49,851 nt of DNA from positions 1-49,851 of the forward strand of contig NZ_JTAM01000021.1 in the NCBI RefSeq assembly GCF_000812565.1. Reading direction: 5' to 3'. Shown piece after piece: positions 28,009-36,856 of the stretch. Below the pieces are notes generated by a model, which worked only from the letters and a program-made list of their open reading frames with translations, did no database searches and was not told the origin of the DNA. Made by a program: the position numbers and the translations under genes. The stretch is from Flammeovirga sp. OC4 (GTDB lineage: Bacteria; Bacteroidota; Bacteroidia; Cytophagales; Flammeovirgaceae). Numbering within the stretch: the first letter of the stretch is position 1; each line of letters opens with the position of its first letter.

Positions 28009-28211
28009 TTCTCAAGATAGCTTTTGCCTTTTGAAAGTAACATGAATTCACCTTTTATTTGTAATTGTATTTTGTATGTCAAGAGATTTTATTTTCAGCA
28101 GAAAGAATAACTTAAGCTTTTGTTCAGTTAAAAAGTACTTTAATACAGGAATGTATGGCGTTATCGAAAGTATACCTTAATTTCAAACTTACAATTACCA
28201 TTAATTAAACA

Positions 28212-29168
28212 ATGAAATCAATATTAAAACAAACTCTCTTCATCTTTTTTATTAGTATACTACTTTCATGTTCAAAAAATATAGAAAATCCTGAAGAATA
28301 CATACAAGATACTATTGTACTCTTTAACGCTAACGATTATGCTTCAGTAGTGAAACGAACTAACGATCTTTTAGAGTTGGACCCTGAAAATTATTCTTTA
28401 TGGACCATGCAAGCGAGATCATTATTTCATTTAGGTCATTTGAGAGAAAGTTATGAAGCAATCAATAAAGCAATAGAAATAAACCCTCAATATTTCTACG
28501 CTTATGGCTATAGAGCTATAATAAAAGCGACTTCAGGGAGATTTGATAATACTCAAATATTACAAGATGTAAATAAAGCCCTTGACCATTATCCTGATAA
28601 CCCAGATTTTTTAAGAGTGAGTGTTGGCTTATTTTGGAAATCAGGAGATTTCCAAAAAGCAAAAGAGGAATGTGAACGAGTACTTACTATTGTTCCAAAA
28701 GATTATCATCTCAACGTAATGTATGCAACATCCCTAAGCCGGTTAGGTGATTTTGATGAGGCTCTGAAATGTTATAATAAAGCAATACATATCGATTCTG
28801 TACAATCTTATGCTTATCAAGATAGAGGGTATACTTATTTAAATGCGGGTAAATTTAATGAAGCAGTAGCTGATTTCAATAAGATAATTGATAGTTCAGC
28901 AGAAACTTCAGTAAAGGCTTTTGCTTATAACAATAGAGGTTATTCCTTTTATAAATTGGATCTAAATGAGAAAGCATTAAAAGACATTGAACAGTCCCTA
29001 AGGCTGTTACCTTCAAATTCATTTGCTTATAAAAATAGAGCTCTAGTGAATATTAAGTTGAATAATCTTATACAATCTTGCTTGGATTTAAACAGAGCTG
29101 AAGAATTGGGATATTCTAAAATGTATGATTCAGAAGTGAAAGAACTAAAGGAGAAATATTGTGATTAG
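28212..29168 (+). CDS. TPR-repeat lipoprotein
   Basis: The 318-residue product has a lipoprotein signal with C20 (SILLSC). It is almost entirely tetratricopeptide repeats, with about seven units visible, such as LWTMQARSLFHLGHLRESYE, AYQDRGYTYLNAGKFNEAVA and AYNNRGYSFYKLDLNEKALK. TPR proteins are protein-interaction scaffolds. It is not a SusD homologue. It stands between two sulfatase genes but the terminators on both sides suggest its own transcript, so a direct PUL role is unproven. Confidence 0.88.
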   Translation: MKSILKQTLFIFFISILLSCSKNIENPEEYIQDTIVLFNANDYASVVKRTNDLLELDPENYSLWTMQARSLFHLGHLRESYEAINKAIEINPQYFYAYGYRAIIKATSGRFDNTQILQDVNKALDHYPDNPDFLRVSVGLFWKSGDFQKAKEECERVLTIVPKDYHLNVMYATSLSRLGDFDEALKCYNKAIHIDSVQSYAYQDRGYTYLNAGKFNEAVADFNKIIDSSAETSVKAFAYNNRGYSFYKLDLNEKALKDIEQSLRLLPSNSFAYKNRALVNIKLNNLIQSCLDLNRAEELGYSKMYDSEVKELKEKYCD

Positions 29169-29220
29169 AGTACCCTTGTAGAGCCACAATGCCTTGTGGT
29201 TCAGGCACCACCTCAAAATC

Positions 29221-29253
29221 AAAAAGGCAACCCCCATCAGAGGTTGCCTTTTT
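29221..29253. terminator. Bidirectional terminator
   Basis: AAAAAGGCAACC and GGTTGCCTTTTT form a perfect 12-bp stem with a 9-base loop, with T-runs on both strands. It serves the TPR gene from the left and the minus-strand sulfatase from the right. A smaller hairpin GAGCCACAA/TTGTGGTTC lies just before it. Confidence 0.9.
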
Positions 29254-29286
29254 ACTTACAAGATTGTTACAAATGTACTCTTACTA

Positions 29287-30924
29287 TTACTTTGTGTATT
29301 TATTATGTTCATAAACGCGTCCGATGCGGACGTCAGTTTTCTTCATCATGTCTTCTTGAGAATCTTCTTGATACTCACTTTGAGCCGCTAATAAACGTTC
29401 TTTTAGTTCAGCAGTGATTTCCTCATAACCTGCTTTACCATAAAGGTTATTCAACTCGTTAGGGTCGTTTTCTAGGTCGAAAAGTTCCCAATCATTTTCC
29501 CTCCATTCATTCTTCGCTACCTCAGGGTTGTAGTAGAAGTGGATCAGTTTGTACTTTTCAGTACGGATACCATAATGAGGTAAAACGTGGTGCCACCAAG
29601 GGAATTCGTAGTAGTGATAATACACTGCATCTCTCCACTTGTCTTCCTCTTTACCTTCTACAATATTGCGGAATGACTTTCCTTGAATATCTTCTGGAAT
29701 TTCAACACCTGCAAAATCAAGTAATGTAGGGGCGAAATCCACGTTCATGGCTAACTTATTAGAGACCGTTTTCGGTTGAATATGATTTGGATAACGGATC
29801 AAGAAAGGCATTTTGAAAGACTCCTCATACATCATTCTCTTATCAAACCAACCGTGTTCACCTAAATAGAAACCTTGGTCAGAAGTATAAATTACGATTG
29901 TATTTTCAGCTAATCCAGATTCATCTAAATAATTTAAAAGTTCACCGATGTAGTGGTCCACACCTTTCACACAACCCAAATACTCTTTCATGTACTTTTG
30001 GTATTTCCATTTCTTCAAGTCCTGACCTTTTAAGGTGTCATTTGGCGACCAAGGTTCTTCATTGGTATTTCCGTATTTGTACCAAGCATTGATTTCTTGC
30101 TTAGACATTGCCTCAATATTTTCAGGATGTACTTTTAAATCCTTTCTATTTAAGTTTCTTTCGATCGTTTGCCAAGTATTACCTGCCGCAACCTTTCCTT
30201 CATAAGTATCATTGAAAGTTTCTGGCTCAACAATTTCAACGTTGTCAAATGTATGTTGGAATTGAGGGTCAGGATCCCAAGGACGGTGAGGAGCCTTGAA
30301 CTGATACATCAACATAAAAGGTTTCTTCTGATCGCGACCTTTCGTTAACCACTTTTTCGCATCTTCCCAAACCTGTCTTGATGAATGGAAACGATTTTCA
30401 GTCACTGTATCTTGACCATTTTCTAAGAACACTGTATTAAAATAAGTACCTTGTCCACCATGATTGATCATCACTTTAGAGTAGTCGAATCCTGTTGGAA
30501 CAGTACCTAAATGCCATTTACCAATCACTGCTGTTTGATAACCTGCTTTTTGTAATAACTTAGGAAATGTTTGTTGAGAACCATCAAAATCCCCACCGCT
30601 TTCATTCTTAAAGAACCCATTGACATGACTGAATTTTCCTGTTAAAATTGCCGCTCTTGAAGGACCGCAAATTGCATTCGTACAGAATGTATTTTGCATG
30701 ATCATTCCCTCGTTGGCTATACGGTCAATATTAGGCGTAAGATCAGGAAATTGTTGCGCTAATCTACCACCATATGCACTGATGGCGTTGGTAGCGTGAT
30801 CATCACTCATTATAAAAATAATGTTAGGTTGTTGTGTCTCTTCTTGAGAGCTATTCATCTTGGAGCAACTCCCTAAAGAAAGAAGTCCAATCATAAATGG
30901 GAAAAAAATAAGTAATCTTTTCAT
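29287..30924 (-). CDS. S1-family sulfatase lipoprotein, GlcNAc-6-sulfatase-like
   Basis: The 545-residue product starts at the second methionine of the open frame, which gives a lipoprotein signal with C20 (LSLGSC). The first ATG, eight codons upstream, is rejected. S1 hallmarks are IMSDDHA (D41/D42), catalytic C86 in CGPSR, GKWHLG, APHRPWDPD, and YTSDQGFYLGEHGWFDKRMMYEES. This combination is typical of the S1_11 group, where characterised members remove 6-O-sulfate from N-acetylglucosamine; the real sugar here may differ. The C-terminal end FPWWHHVLPHYGIRTEKYKLIHFY is also characteristic. It is divergent from the next sulfatase gene. Confidence 0.93.
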   Translation of the reverse strand: MKRLLIFFPFMIGLLSLGSCSKMNSSQEETQQPNIIFIMSDDHATNAISAYGGRLAQQFPDLTPNIDRIANEGMIMQNTFCTNAICGPSRAAILTGKFSHVNGFFKNESGGDFDGSQQTFPKLLQKAGYQTAVIGKWHLGTVPTGFDYSKVMINHGGQGTYFNTVFLENGQDTVTENRFHSSRQVWEDAKKWLTKGRDQKKPFMLMYQFKAPHRPWDPDPQFQHTFDNVEIVEPETFNDTYEGKVAAGNTWQTIERNLNRKDLKVHPENIEAMSKQEINAWYKYGNTNEEPWSPNDTLKGQDLKKWKYQKYMKEYLGCVKGVDHYIGELLNYLDESGLAENTIVIYTSDQGFYLGEHGWFDKRMMYEESFKMPFLIRYPNHIQPKTVSNKLAMNVDFAPTLLDFAGVEIPEDIQGKSFRNIVEGKEEDKWRDAVYYHYYEFPWWHHVLPHYGIRTEKYKLIHFYYNPEVAKNEWRENDWELFDLENDPNELNNLYGKAGYEEITAELKERLLAAQSEYQEDSQEDMMKKTDVRIGRVYEHNKYTK

Positions 30925-31035
30925 CTGATGGTTTTCAACTATATACAATGAATCGTGATCAATTCATTTCTTATTAAAAAAATATTGAAAGTGCTAATTC
31001 AAAAATAGATGTGATTATAGTCTTGACTTAGAACT

Positions 31036-31061
31036 TAGGTACTTCGAGTAAAAAGTACCTA
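31036..31061. promoter_or_regulatory. Palindrome between divergent sulfatase genes
   Basis: TAGGTACTT and AAGTACCTA form a perfect 9-bp inverted repeat with an 8-base spacer, in the middle of the 386-bp gap (30925-31310) between two divergent sulfatases. It could be an operator for a dimeric regulator. Apart from this the gap is plain AT-rich sequence. Confidence 0.4.
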
Positions 31062-31310
31062 TGCAAAAGTAGTTTGTACCATTGTGATTAAAGTTGAATA
31101 ATGATTCTAGTAGGTCGGTAAATAGTTCACAATAAAAACATTAAATAATTGCAAATGTCTGATTATCAGTGTTGATTGTTATTCAAGTGTGCAAAAAAAA
31201 CAAATGCAAACATCATTGAACAATTTTTCACCCTCATTAAAAATTACATCTCTGATATTTGTAACATCAACAACGAGATAACATTCCCAACAATAGAATT
31301 ATTATTTGGT

Positions 31311-32942
31311 ATGAAAAGAAGTGGAACTTTAATGCTATTACTCTTATTAGCATTGTCATCAATAGCACAAGATCAAAGACCGAATATCGTTTGGATCACA
31401 TTCGAGGATATGAGTCCATTATTGGCTTGCTATGGTGATTCTACTGCTCAGACACCAGCAATTAATTCGCTTTCAGAAGACAGTAAAGTATTCAATAATG
31501 CTTTCTCTACAGCAGGAGTTTGTGCGCCAAGCCGTTCTGCAATTATTACAGGTATGTATCCTACTTTTTTAGGAACAAATCATATGCGTACAGGAAGAGA
31601 CATTATGGGAGAAAGTCGAGGTGTTTACAATAAAAATAAAAATGTAACAGATCGGGAAGGAAATAATGTGATTGAATACAGTGCGGTGATTCCTTCAAAT
31701 GTAAAGTGTTTTCCAGAATACTTAAGAAGAGAAGGCTATTATTGTACGAATAATGCCAAAACGGATTATCAGTTTGCCTCACCATTTACAGCATGGGATC
31801 AAAATGATACAAAAGCACATTGGAGAAACAGAAAAGAAGAACAGCCTTTTTTCGCAGTTTTTAATTTTAATGAAACACATGAGTCGAAATTGTGGAAACA
31901 CAATCATCTTCCTCTTACCGTTTCACCTCATAAAGTAAGTGTTCCTGATTATTATCCTGACACTCCTGAAGTAAGAAAAGACATCGCAAGAGTATATAGT
32001 AATCTTGAGTTATTGGATAAAAGAGTGGGGGAGATTATCCAACAGTTAAAAGAAGATGGACTGTATGATAATACCTATATATTCTTCTTTTCTGATCATG
32101 GAGGACCAATGCCAAGGCAGAAACGTGAGGTTATTTCTTCAGGATTACATGTTCCCTTTATGATAAAATACCCTCAAAGTGCAGAGAAAGGATATAGCGA
32201 TCAAGTGGTGAATTTTATTGATTTAGCTCCAACAGTGTTGGAAATAGCAGGAGTGAAAATACCTAAACATTTACAGGGGTCAAGTATTCAATCCCAAAAA
32301 AGAAAATACTCTTTTGCCGCAAGAGATAGAATGGATGAACATACTTCGGCAAGAAGAAGTGTGACCGATGGAAAATACCTTTATGTAAAGTATTTATATG
32401 AATTGCCATCAAGCTATCAAGATATAGAGTACAGAAAAAATGTACCTACCATGCAAGTCTTATTAGAATTGAAGGAGCAAAAGAAACTTTCAGGTGATCA
32501 GATGAAGTGGTTCGCTCCTGTAAAGGAATTGGAAGCATTGTATGATTTAGAAAATGACCCTGATGAATTGCATAACCTGATTGGCAAAGCAGAGGTGAAA
32601 GAAGTAGAAAAAATCATGAGAGGGGTAATGAATAAGTGGCAGCGAAATATTAATGATAGATGTAAAGCAGTGGAGTCAACAATGATAGAGGAGATGTGGC
32701 CTAATCAAGAACAGCCAAAGACCGATGAGGTAGTCTATAAGGTGAAAAAAGGAAAACTTCATTTATCCTGCCCCACCAAAGGAGCCTCAATCGGGTATAA
32801 AAGAGCGGATAAAGAGTGGAAAGTATATACAACGCCAATTGAAATAGACGAAACAGATTCAATAACAATTAAGGCAATTAGAATAGGTTATAAGACTTCA
32901 AATAAACAGTGTGTGACGCTTTTTCCTAACAAATTTTTTTAA
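31311..32942 (+). CDS. S1-family sulfatase, periplasmic, with Fn3-associated/chitobiase-like C-terminal tail
   Basis: The ATG at 31311 gives a 543-residue protein with a signal peptide ending SSIAQ. The open frame continues 45 codons upstream but that part is AT-rich leader. The catalytic cysteine is C71 in CAPSR. The usual metal-binding DD pair is E32-D33 (WITFEDMSP), a variant that I recall from a sulfatase subgroup resembling N-sulfoglucosamine sulfohydrolase. FFFSDHGGPMPRQK gives the later metal ligands. The last ~75 residues (LHLSCPTKGASIGYKRADKE, then TPIEIDETDSITIKAI) match the Fn3-associated/chitobiase C-terminal pattern. There is no lipobox, unlike the other non-fusion sulfatases here, so it is probably soluble in the periplasm. 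Confidence 0.92.
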   Translation: MKRSGTLMLLLLLALSSIAQDQRPNIVWITFEDMSPLLACYGDSTAQTPAINSLSEDSKVFNNAFSTAGVCAPSRSAIITGMYPTFLGTNHMRTGRDIMGESRGVYNKNKNVTDREGNNVIEYSAVIPSNVKCFPEYLRREGYYCTNNAKTDYQFASPFTAWDQNDTKAHWRNRKEEQPFFAVFNFNETHESKLWKHNHLPLTVSPHKVSVPDYYPDTPEVRKDIARVYSNLELLDKRVGEIIQQLKEDGLYDNTYIFFFSDHGGPMPRQKREVISSGLHVPFMIKYPQSAEKGYSDQVVNFIDLAPTVLEIAGVKIPKHLQGSSIQSQKRKYSFAARDRMDEHTSARRSVTDGKYLYVKYLYELPSSYQDIEYRKNVPTMQVLLELKEQKKLSGDQMKWFAPVKELEALYDLENDPDELHNLIGKAEVKEVEKIMRGVMNKWQRNINDRCKAVESTMIEEMWPNQEQPKTDEVVYKVKKGKLHLSCPTKGASIGYKRADKEWKVYTTPIEIDETDSITIKAIRIGYKTSNKQCVTLFPNKFF

Positions 32943-33002
32943 CAGGTAGATGTTTTTAAAAATCCTGTAACTGTACAACTTGTGTGTGACTATCTTATAA
33001 TG

Positions 33003-33040
33003 AAAAAGCCATCTCGGAGTATTCCAAGATGGCTTCTTTT
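33003..33040. terminator. Bidirectional terminator
   Basis: AAGCCATCT pairs with AGATGGCTT, and the stem extends inward through GGA/TCC. It has A-rich sequence before and TTCTTTT after, so it can end the plus-strand sulfatase and the minus-strand superoxide dismutase transcripts. Confidence 0.85.
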
Positions 33041-33088
33041 ATCTATTTGATAAGTACTTTATAATATCAAGTACCTATAGTGTGCTAA

Positions 33089-33688
33089 TTACTTAGCAGC
33101 TTCAAATCTTTTTGCAACTTCTTCCCAGTTTACAACGTTCCAGAATGCAGAGATGTAATCAGGACGACGGTTTTGGTAGTTTAGGTAGTAAGCGTGCTCC
33201 CAAACGTCAAGACCTAAGATTGGAGTTCCTCCGCACTCACCTTTCATTAATGGGTTGTCTTGGTTTGCAGTTGAGCAAACTGAAACAGTACCGTTATCTA
33301 CACATAACCAAGCCCAACCTGAACCGAAACGTGTAGCAGCAGCGTTAGCAAAAGCTTCTTTGAAAGCATCGAAAGAACCAAATGCAGCATCAATAGCAGC
33401 CGCTAAATCGCCTGTAGGAGCACCACCACCGTTTGGTGATAAGATTGTCCAGAATAAGTTGTGGTTGTAGAATCCGCCACCGTTGTTTCTTACAGCACCT
33501 GATAACTCGTCAGCTGAAAGTAAGTCTTCGATAGACTTGTCAGCGTCAGCAGTACCTTCGATCGCTGCGTTTAATTTTGAAGTATAAGCAGCGTGGTGCT
33601 TAGAGTGGTGAATTTCCATTGTACGAGCGTCAAAGTGTGGCTCTAATGCATCGTATGCATACGGTAACTGAGGTAATTCGAATGCCAT
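33089..33688 (-). CDS. sodA: Superoxide dismutase, Mn type
   Basis: The 199-residue product starts at [20 protein letters not shown], the standard beginning of Fe/Mn superoxide dismutases; the 33-codon upstream extension is rejected. Metal ligands are H27, H76, D161 and H165 (the last two in DVWEHAYYL). The [11 protein letters not shown] block and the glutamine in [10 protein letters not shown] favour the manganese form over iron, though cambialistic use is possible. It converts superoxide to hydrogen peroxide and oxygen in the cytoplasm. It is a single-gene unit, ended by the terminator at 33003-33040. Confidence 0.97.
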   Translation of the reverse strand: MAFELPQLPYAYDALEPHFDARTMEIHHSKHHAAYTSKLNAAIEGTADADKSIEDLLSADELSGAVRNNGGGFYNHNLFWTILSPNGGGAPTGDLAAAIDAAFGSFDAFKEAFANAAATRFGSGWAWLCVDNGTVSVCSTANQDNPLMKGECGGTPILGLDVWEHAYYLNYQNRRPDYISAFWNVVNWEEVAKRFEAAK

Positions 33689-33873
33689 TTTTTGTAAGAT
33701 TTTATTGTTAAGAATAATATTTTTCGTTTTCAAAAAAAAGCGATTTACCCCCATTTTGATGAGGTAGATCATTTTTTTCTTTCGCAATTAACACAATAAA
33801 CTCTAAAAAGTGAATTAAAATCCAATCGAAAAAAACTATAATTCAATAAAGTTTATTGATACTGTAAATTCAA

Positions 33874-34248
33874 TTAGAATAGACGAACAAGATTTTCTTT
33901 TTCTACCAATTCAATGATCTCAGAAGTACCCTTAGAGAAGTCTTTACAAGTCCATTCCCAGGTCTCTTTTAAGATCAAACTCCCATCTGACTGTCTTTCA
34001 GGAACTGACGTGCATTTTCCTGTCATGATCTCGTCATTTGTATTCACATGTTGATAGGTAAATTCCAAAGAACTGTCTTCTTTTACAAGCCCAGTGATGG
34101 TTCCCATTCGGATGTTAGTGCCATAATAAGTGGCCCAAATTACATCTCCACCTTGTCTGTAATGAAAAAATGTTTCGCTGTCTACTTCTCCGTTTTCAGA
34201 GTTAGAAAGTGCCTTAAATCGCTTGTTATGATAGTTGATTTGTTCCAT
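33874..34248 (-). CDS. Small conserved cytoplasmic protein of unknown function
   Basis: The 124-residue product has no signal peptide or membrane helix. It is beta-rich: FHYRQGGDVIWATYYGTNIRMGTITGLV, then FTYQHVNTNDEIMTGKC and LKETWEWTCKDFSKGTSEI. Similar proteins in related bacteria are often labelled n-acetylglutamate synthase, but nothing in this sequence resembles a GNAT fold or supports that name. It lies between sodA and the TerD-family genes on the same strand, with structured spacers on both sides. Confidence 0.75.
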   Translation of the reverse strand: MEQINYHNKRFKALSNSENGEVDSETFFHYRQGGDVIWATYYGTNIRMGTITGLVKEDSSLEFTYQHVNTNDEIMTGKCTSVPERQSDGSLILKETWEWTCKDFSKGTSEIIELVEKENLVRLF

Positions 34249-34282
34249 AGTGTAATGTAATAGTCAAAAGTTTATTTGGATA

Positions 34283-34331
34283 AACACTAGGGTAATAACC
34301 TGAGTCCGTCGAATTCAGGTTGATTAGTGTT
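34283..34331. repeat. Nested stem-loop in the 314-bp gap upstream of the small protein
   Basis: The outer stem is AACACTA (34283-34289) with TAGTGTT (34325-34331). The inner stem is AACCTGA (34297-34303) with TCAGGTT (34315-34321). There is no T-run, so it is not a plain terminator. Further right are AAAGAATA/TATTCTTT (about 34437-34456) and TTTTCTATGA/TCATAGAAAA (34501-34551). The gap holds no gene. Confidence 0.6.
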
Positions 34332-34562
34332 CAATATTATTTTTAATAAAAAGAAGGTAATAAGTAGTGGACCGATTACCCTCAATATTTTGTAATTATC
34401 ATCAATTTACTAAGATCAATAGGAATAAGAAAGAGTAAAGAATAGTGTTATTCTTTATGTATTACATAGTCCTCTTTCTTAAACTCGTCTTAGTGGCTAT
34501 TTTTCTATGAGAAAGTTTAATCCATTTCATTTCCTACTTTTTCATAGAAAAGACAGATAAAA

Positions 34563-35186
34563 TTAAGAATATTTTACCTGTAAATATTTTATAGTTCCTT
34601 CAATGTCTCTTGAACGGATAGGTTCACCGAGTGCTTCAAACTTCCAGTTTCCTTCTATTTTATAAAGGCGTCCCATAATCATAGAGACATAGCCAGCAAA
34701 TTCAGAATTGGAAGAAAGGTTGAAGGTTGCAATCAAGTCATTTCTCGTGTATATTCTGATTTCAGAGAAAGGAATTGTTGCAAAGTCTTGTTTCTTGTAT
34801 GAGTTGAGGTATAAAAAGATCTGATCTACCTCTTGTGCTACCTCGTTGAGATGTATCTGAATTGTTTCATTGTCTAGCCCATCATTTTCTCCAGCATCTC
34901 CTTCAAGATCATCACCAGTGTGCGTTACGGCACCATCAGGTGAAATTAATTCGTTATAGTAAACTGTATAGATTTCGTTCATTTCTTTATCGAAAGCACT
35001 AATACTAGCGTCAAGATCTACGTTCACTTTATTATTGAGAAGTCCAAAAAGTAATTTACCATGAATCGCCCCCCAATTCGCACCCACTCTGATATAATCG
35101 AGTGTGTTGCCATCTTTTTTAAGGAGAGATATTTTACTTCCTTTTGATAATGAAATTCCAGTTTTTTTCTTGAGAGATGTACCCAT
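34563..35186 (-). CDS. TerD-family protein
   Basis: The 207-residue product has the TerD/TerZ fold signature: LSKGSKISLLKK near the start, VDLDASISAFDKE with the calcium-binding acidic cluster, HTGDDLEGDAGENDGLDNETI, and the late block MIMGRLYKIEGNWKFEALGEP. TerD-family proteins bind calcium and act in tellurite, phage and envelope stress responses; the mechanism is unsettled. A second TerD-family gene lies 191 bases upstream on the same strand, with a coiled-coil gene above it. No TerC-like membrane protein is in this window. Confidence 0.92.
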   Translation of the reverse strand: MGTSLKKKTGISLSKGSKISLLKKDGNTLDYIRVGANWGAIHGKLLFGLLNNKVNVDLDASISAFDKEMNEIYTVYYNELISPDGAVTHTGDDLEGDAGENDGLDNETIQIHLNEVAQEVDQIFLYLNSYKKQDFATIPFSEIRIYTRNDLIATFNLSSNSEFAGYVSMIMGRLYKIEGNWKFEALGEPIRSRDIEGTIKYLQVKYS

Positions 35187-35377
35187 CGAATAATAGATTA
35201 CTTTGTTTATGAATAGCTTGATTGTATGCTTTTGTTCTAAAATATCAAGAACAAAGGCGAAATTAATACTAAGTGATCAGAATGAGTAGTAATTACCCAT
35301 ATTTAGTGATAAACTAACTTCGCCTTTTTGTTTAAAATGACTTAAAGAGGAGTACTTAAAAAGTACCAAAAGATAAT

Positions 35378-35938
35378 TTAAGCATAAATATCTACATAAC
35401 CTTGTAGACCCTTTTTAGAACCATCACCAGAGGCGATAAAATTCCACTCACCATTTGTTTTTTTAAGTCGACCAAATTCCATGTCAGTGATACCAGTGTA
35501 GTTTTCATTCAAATTAAAACGGATAATCTCTCTTTGTGTATCAATGTCAACAATACGGATATAAGCATTTTGAAGCATTCCAAAGTGATGTCTTAAGACC
35601 TCAGCATTATGGATAGAAGCCACAAAAACCATTTCCTCTACGTCTTTTGAAATTTTTGAAAGATGAGCTAATATCATCTCATCATCTCCATCTCCTTTAC
35701 CGGTTCTGTTGTCTCCAGTATGTTCAACACTATTGTCTGGCGATTTTAAATTATTGAAGAAAACAAAGTATTCGTCGGCGGGTAATTTACCGTTTGCATT
35801 GATCATGAAAACAGAAGCATCTAAATCTAGGTTATTGCCAGGTACCATATCCCAACCCAAGCCTACCATAATTTTATCCAGGCCTTTTTCGTTTTTTGTT
35901 AGGTTGAAGCGGTTCCCTTTTTTGAGAGAAATACTCAT
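35378..35938 (-). CDS. TerD-family protein
   Basis: The 186-residue product has the standard TerD length and motifs: ISLKKGNRFNLTKNEKGLDK, GLGWD, LDLDASVFMIN, SPDNSVEHTGDNRTGKGDGDDE and FGRLKKTNGEWNF. It is closer to the textbook TerD form than its neighbour at 34563, so the pair looks like an old duplication followed by divergence. After its stop is a small GTACTT/AAGTAC hairpin (35352-35366) of uncertain role. Confidence 0.94.
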   Translation of the reverse strand: MSISLKKGNRFNLTKNEKGLDKIMVGLGWDMVPGNNLDLDASVFMINANGKLPADEYFVFFNNLKSPDNSVEHTGDNRTGKGDGDDEMILAHLSKISKDVEEMVFVASIHNAEVLRHHFGMLQNAYIRIVDIDTQREIIRFNLNENYTGITDMEFGRLKKTNGEWNFIASGDGSKKGLQGYVDIYA

Positions 35939-36050
35939 AATTAAGCTGTAATAGTAATAATAAAAGTTTGTTTATAAAACGTCAGAATATGCCTGAAGTT
36001 GTTTATAAGCTTAAATATATTTAGAAGAAACTGAATATTAGATCTTGGAG

Positions 36051-36752
36051 CTATTTTTTATTAAAAAAATCGTCAATTTTTTTCTCTTGAGCGGTTTGAG
36101 GTTTTGTTCTCGTAAAAAAAGAATTGATTATGTTTTCTTTTGATTCTTCTGTAGTAGAGTGGGAGTTTGTATTGGGATGAATTTCTTCAAAAAACTGTTG
36201 TATTTTTTCTTCAGATTCCTCACTATCTGTATTTTGCTCCAATGCTAGATCTATTTCCATAGACAAAAGTTCGTCTTCAGGAATTGTACTTTCTTCAGTT
36301 GTATTGAATACATCGTAAAGAAAATCTTCTACATTAAAACTGTCATTTTCTTGATTGGTTTTTAGAAATATCAGTTGTGTGGAGATCTTTTCTTTTTGAA
36401 TCTGAATCACGGAAATTTTACTGGACGTATCAAGTAACTTCAGTTCTAATTCTTTGATAGACTTGACGTAATGATCTCTTTCTTTTTTCAAAGTATTACC
36501 GTAATTATTCAATTCCAACGCCTTAGAACGTTGTTCATTGCTGATTGCAGCTTTGATATCAAACTGGTTTTTCTTGATATGTTTTTGAAGATGATCCGAT
36601 TTTCCTTTCAAAGTTATGACTTGAGATTTCAGCGACATTTGTAAATGATACAAGTGCTCAGACTCTTGCTCTAGTTGTAAGGAAGTATTTTTTAATATCT
36701 CTTTAGTTGATAATTTATGATGAATAATTTTCTTGATTCTACTCCACATCAC
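36051..36752 (-). CDS. Coiled-coil protein next to the TerD pair, PspA-like in outline
   Basis: The 233-residue product has a basic, possibly amphipathic N-terminus (WSRIKKIIHHKLSTKE). A long heptad-type helical region follows (~20-145, rich in K, E, Q and L), then a very acidic, unstructured tail. The tail carries three short related segments, KIQQFFEEI, NIINSFFTRT and KIDDFFNKK, the last at the C-terminus. The helical part recalls PspA/IM30 membrane-stress proteins, but I do not see a diagnostic motif. It is 112 bases upstream of a TerD-family gene on the same strand. TerD and PspA-like proteins are often neighbours, which supports a shared stress role by context only. Confidence 0.75.
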   Translation of the reverse strand: MMWSRIKKIIHHKLSTKEILKNTSLQLEQESEHLYHLQMSLKSQVITLKGKSDHLQKHIKKNQFDIKAAISNEQRSKALELNNYGNTLKKERDHYVKSIKELELKLLDTSSKISVIQIQKEKISTQLIFLKTNQENDSFNVEDFLYDVFNTTEESTIPEDELLSMEIDLALEQNTDSEESEEKIQQFFEEIHPNTNSHSTTEESKENIINSFFTRTKPQTAQEKKIDDFFNKK

Positions 36753-36856
36753 CGTTACTTGATAAGCTTATTAACACAGTTAAACTTTAGTAAACCCAAT
36801 ATACTTACATTCATTTACTTTTTTATTGAAATACCTCTCAAACTACCATTCTGATC

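Noticed and set aside
29194-29417. Two small plus-strand frames after the TPR gene
   Set aside because: They run through a bidirectional terminator and into the sulfatase on the other strand.
31176-31310. A 45-codon N-terminal extension of the sulfatase at 31311
   Set aside because: The extension is AT-rich leader, and starting at 31311 gives a normal signal peptide.
33112-33470. Plus-strand frames opposite superoxide dismutase
   Set aside because: They are antisense to a highly conserved enzyme and have no independent features.
33874-34248. Naming the small protein n-acetylglutamate synthase
   Set aside because: The label is used for similar proteins, but the sequence shows no acetyltransferase motif.
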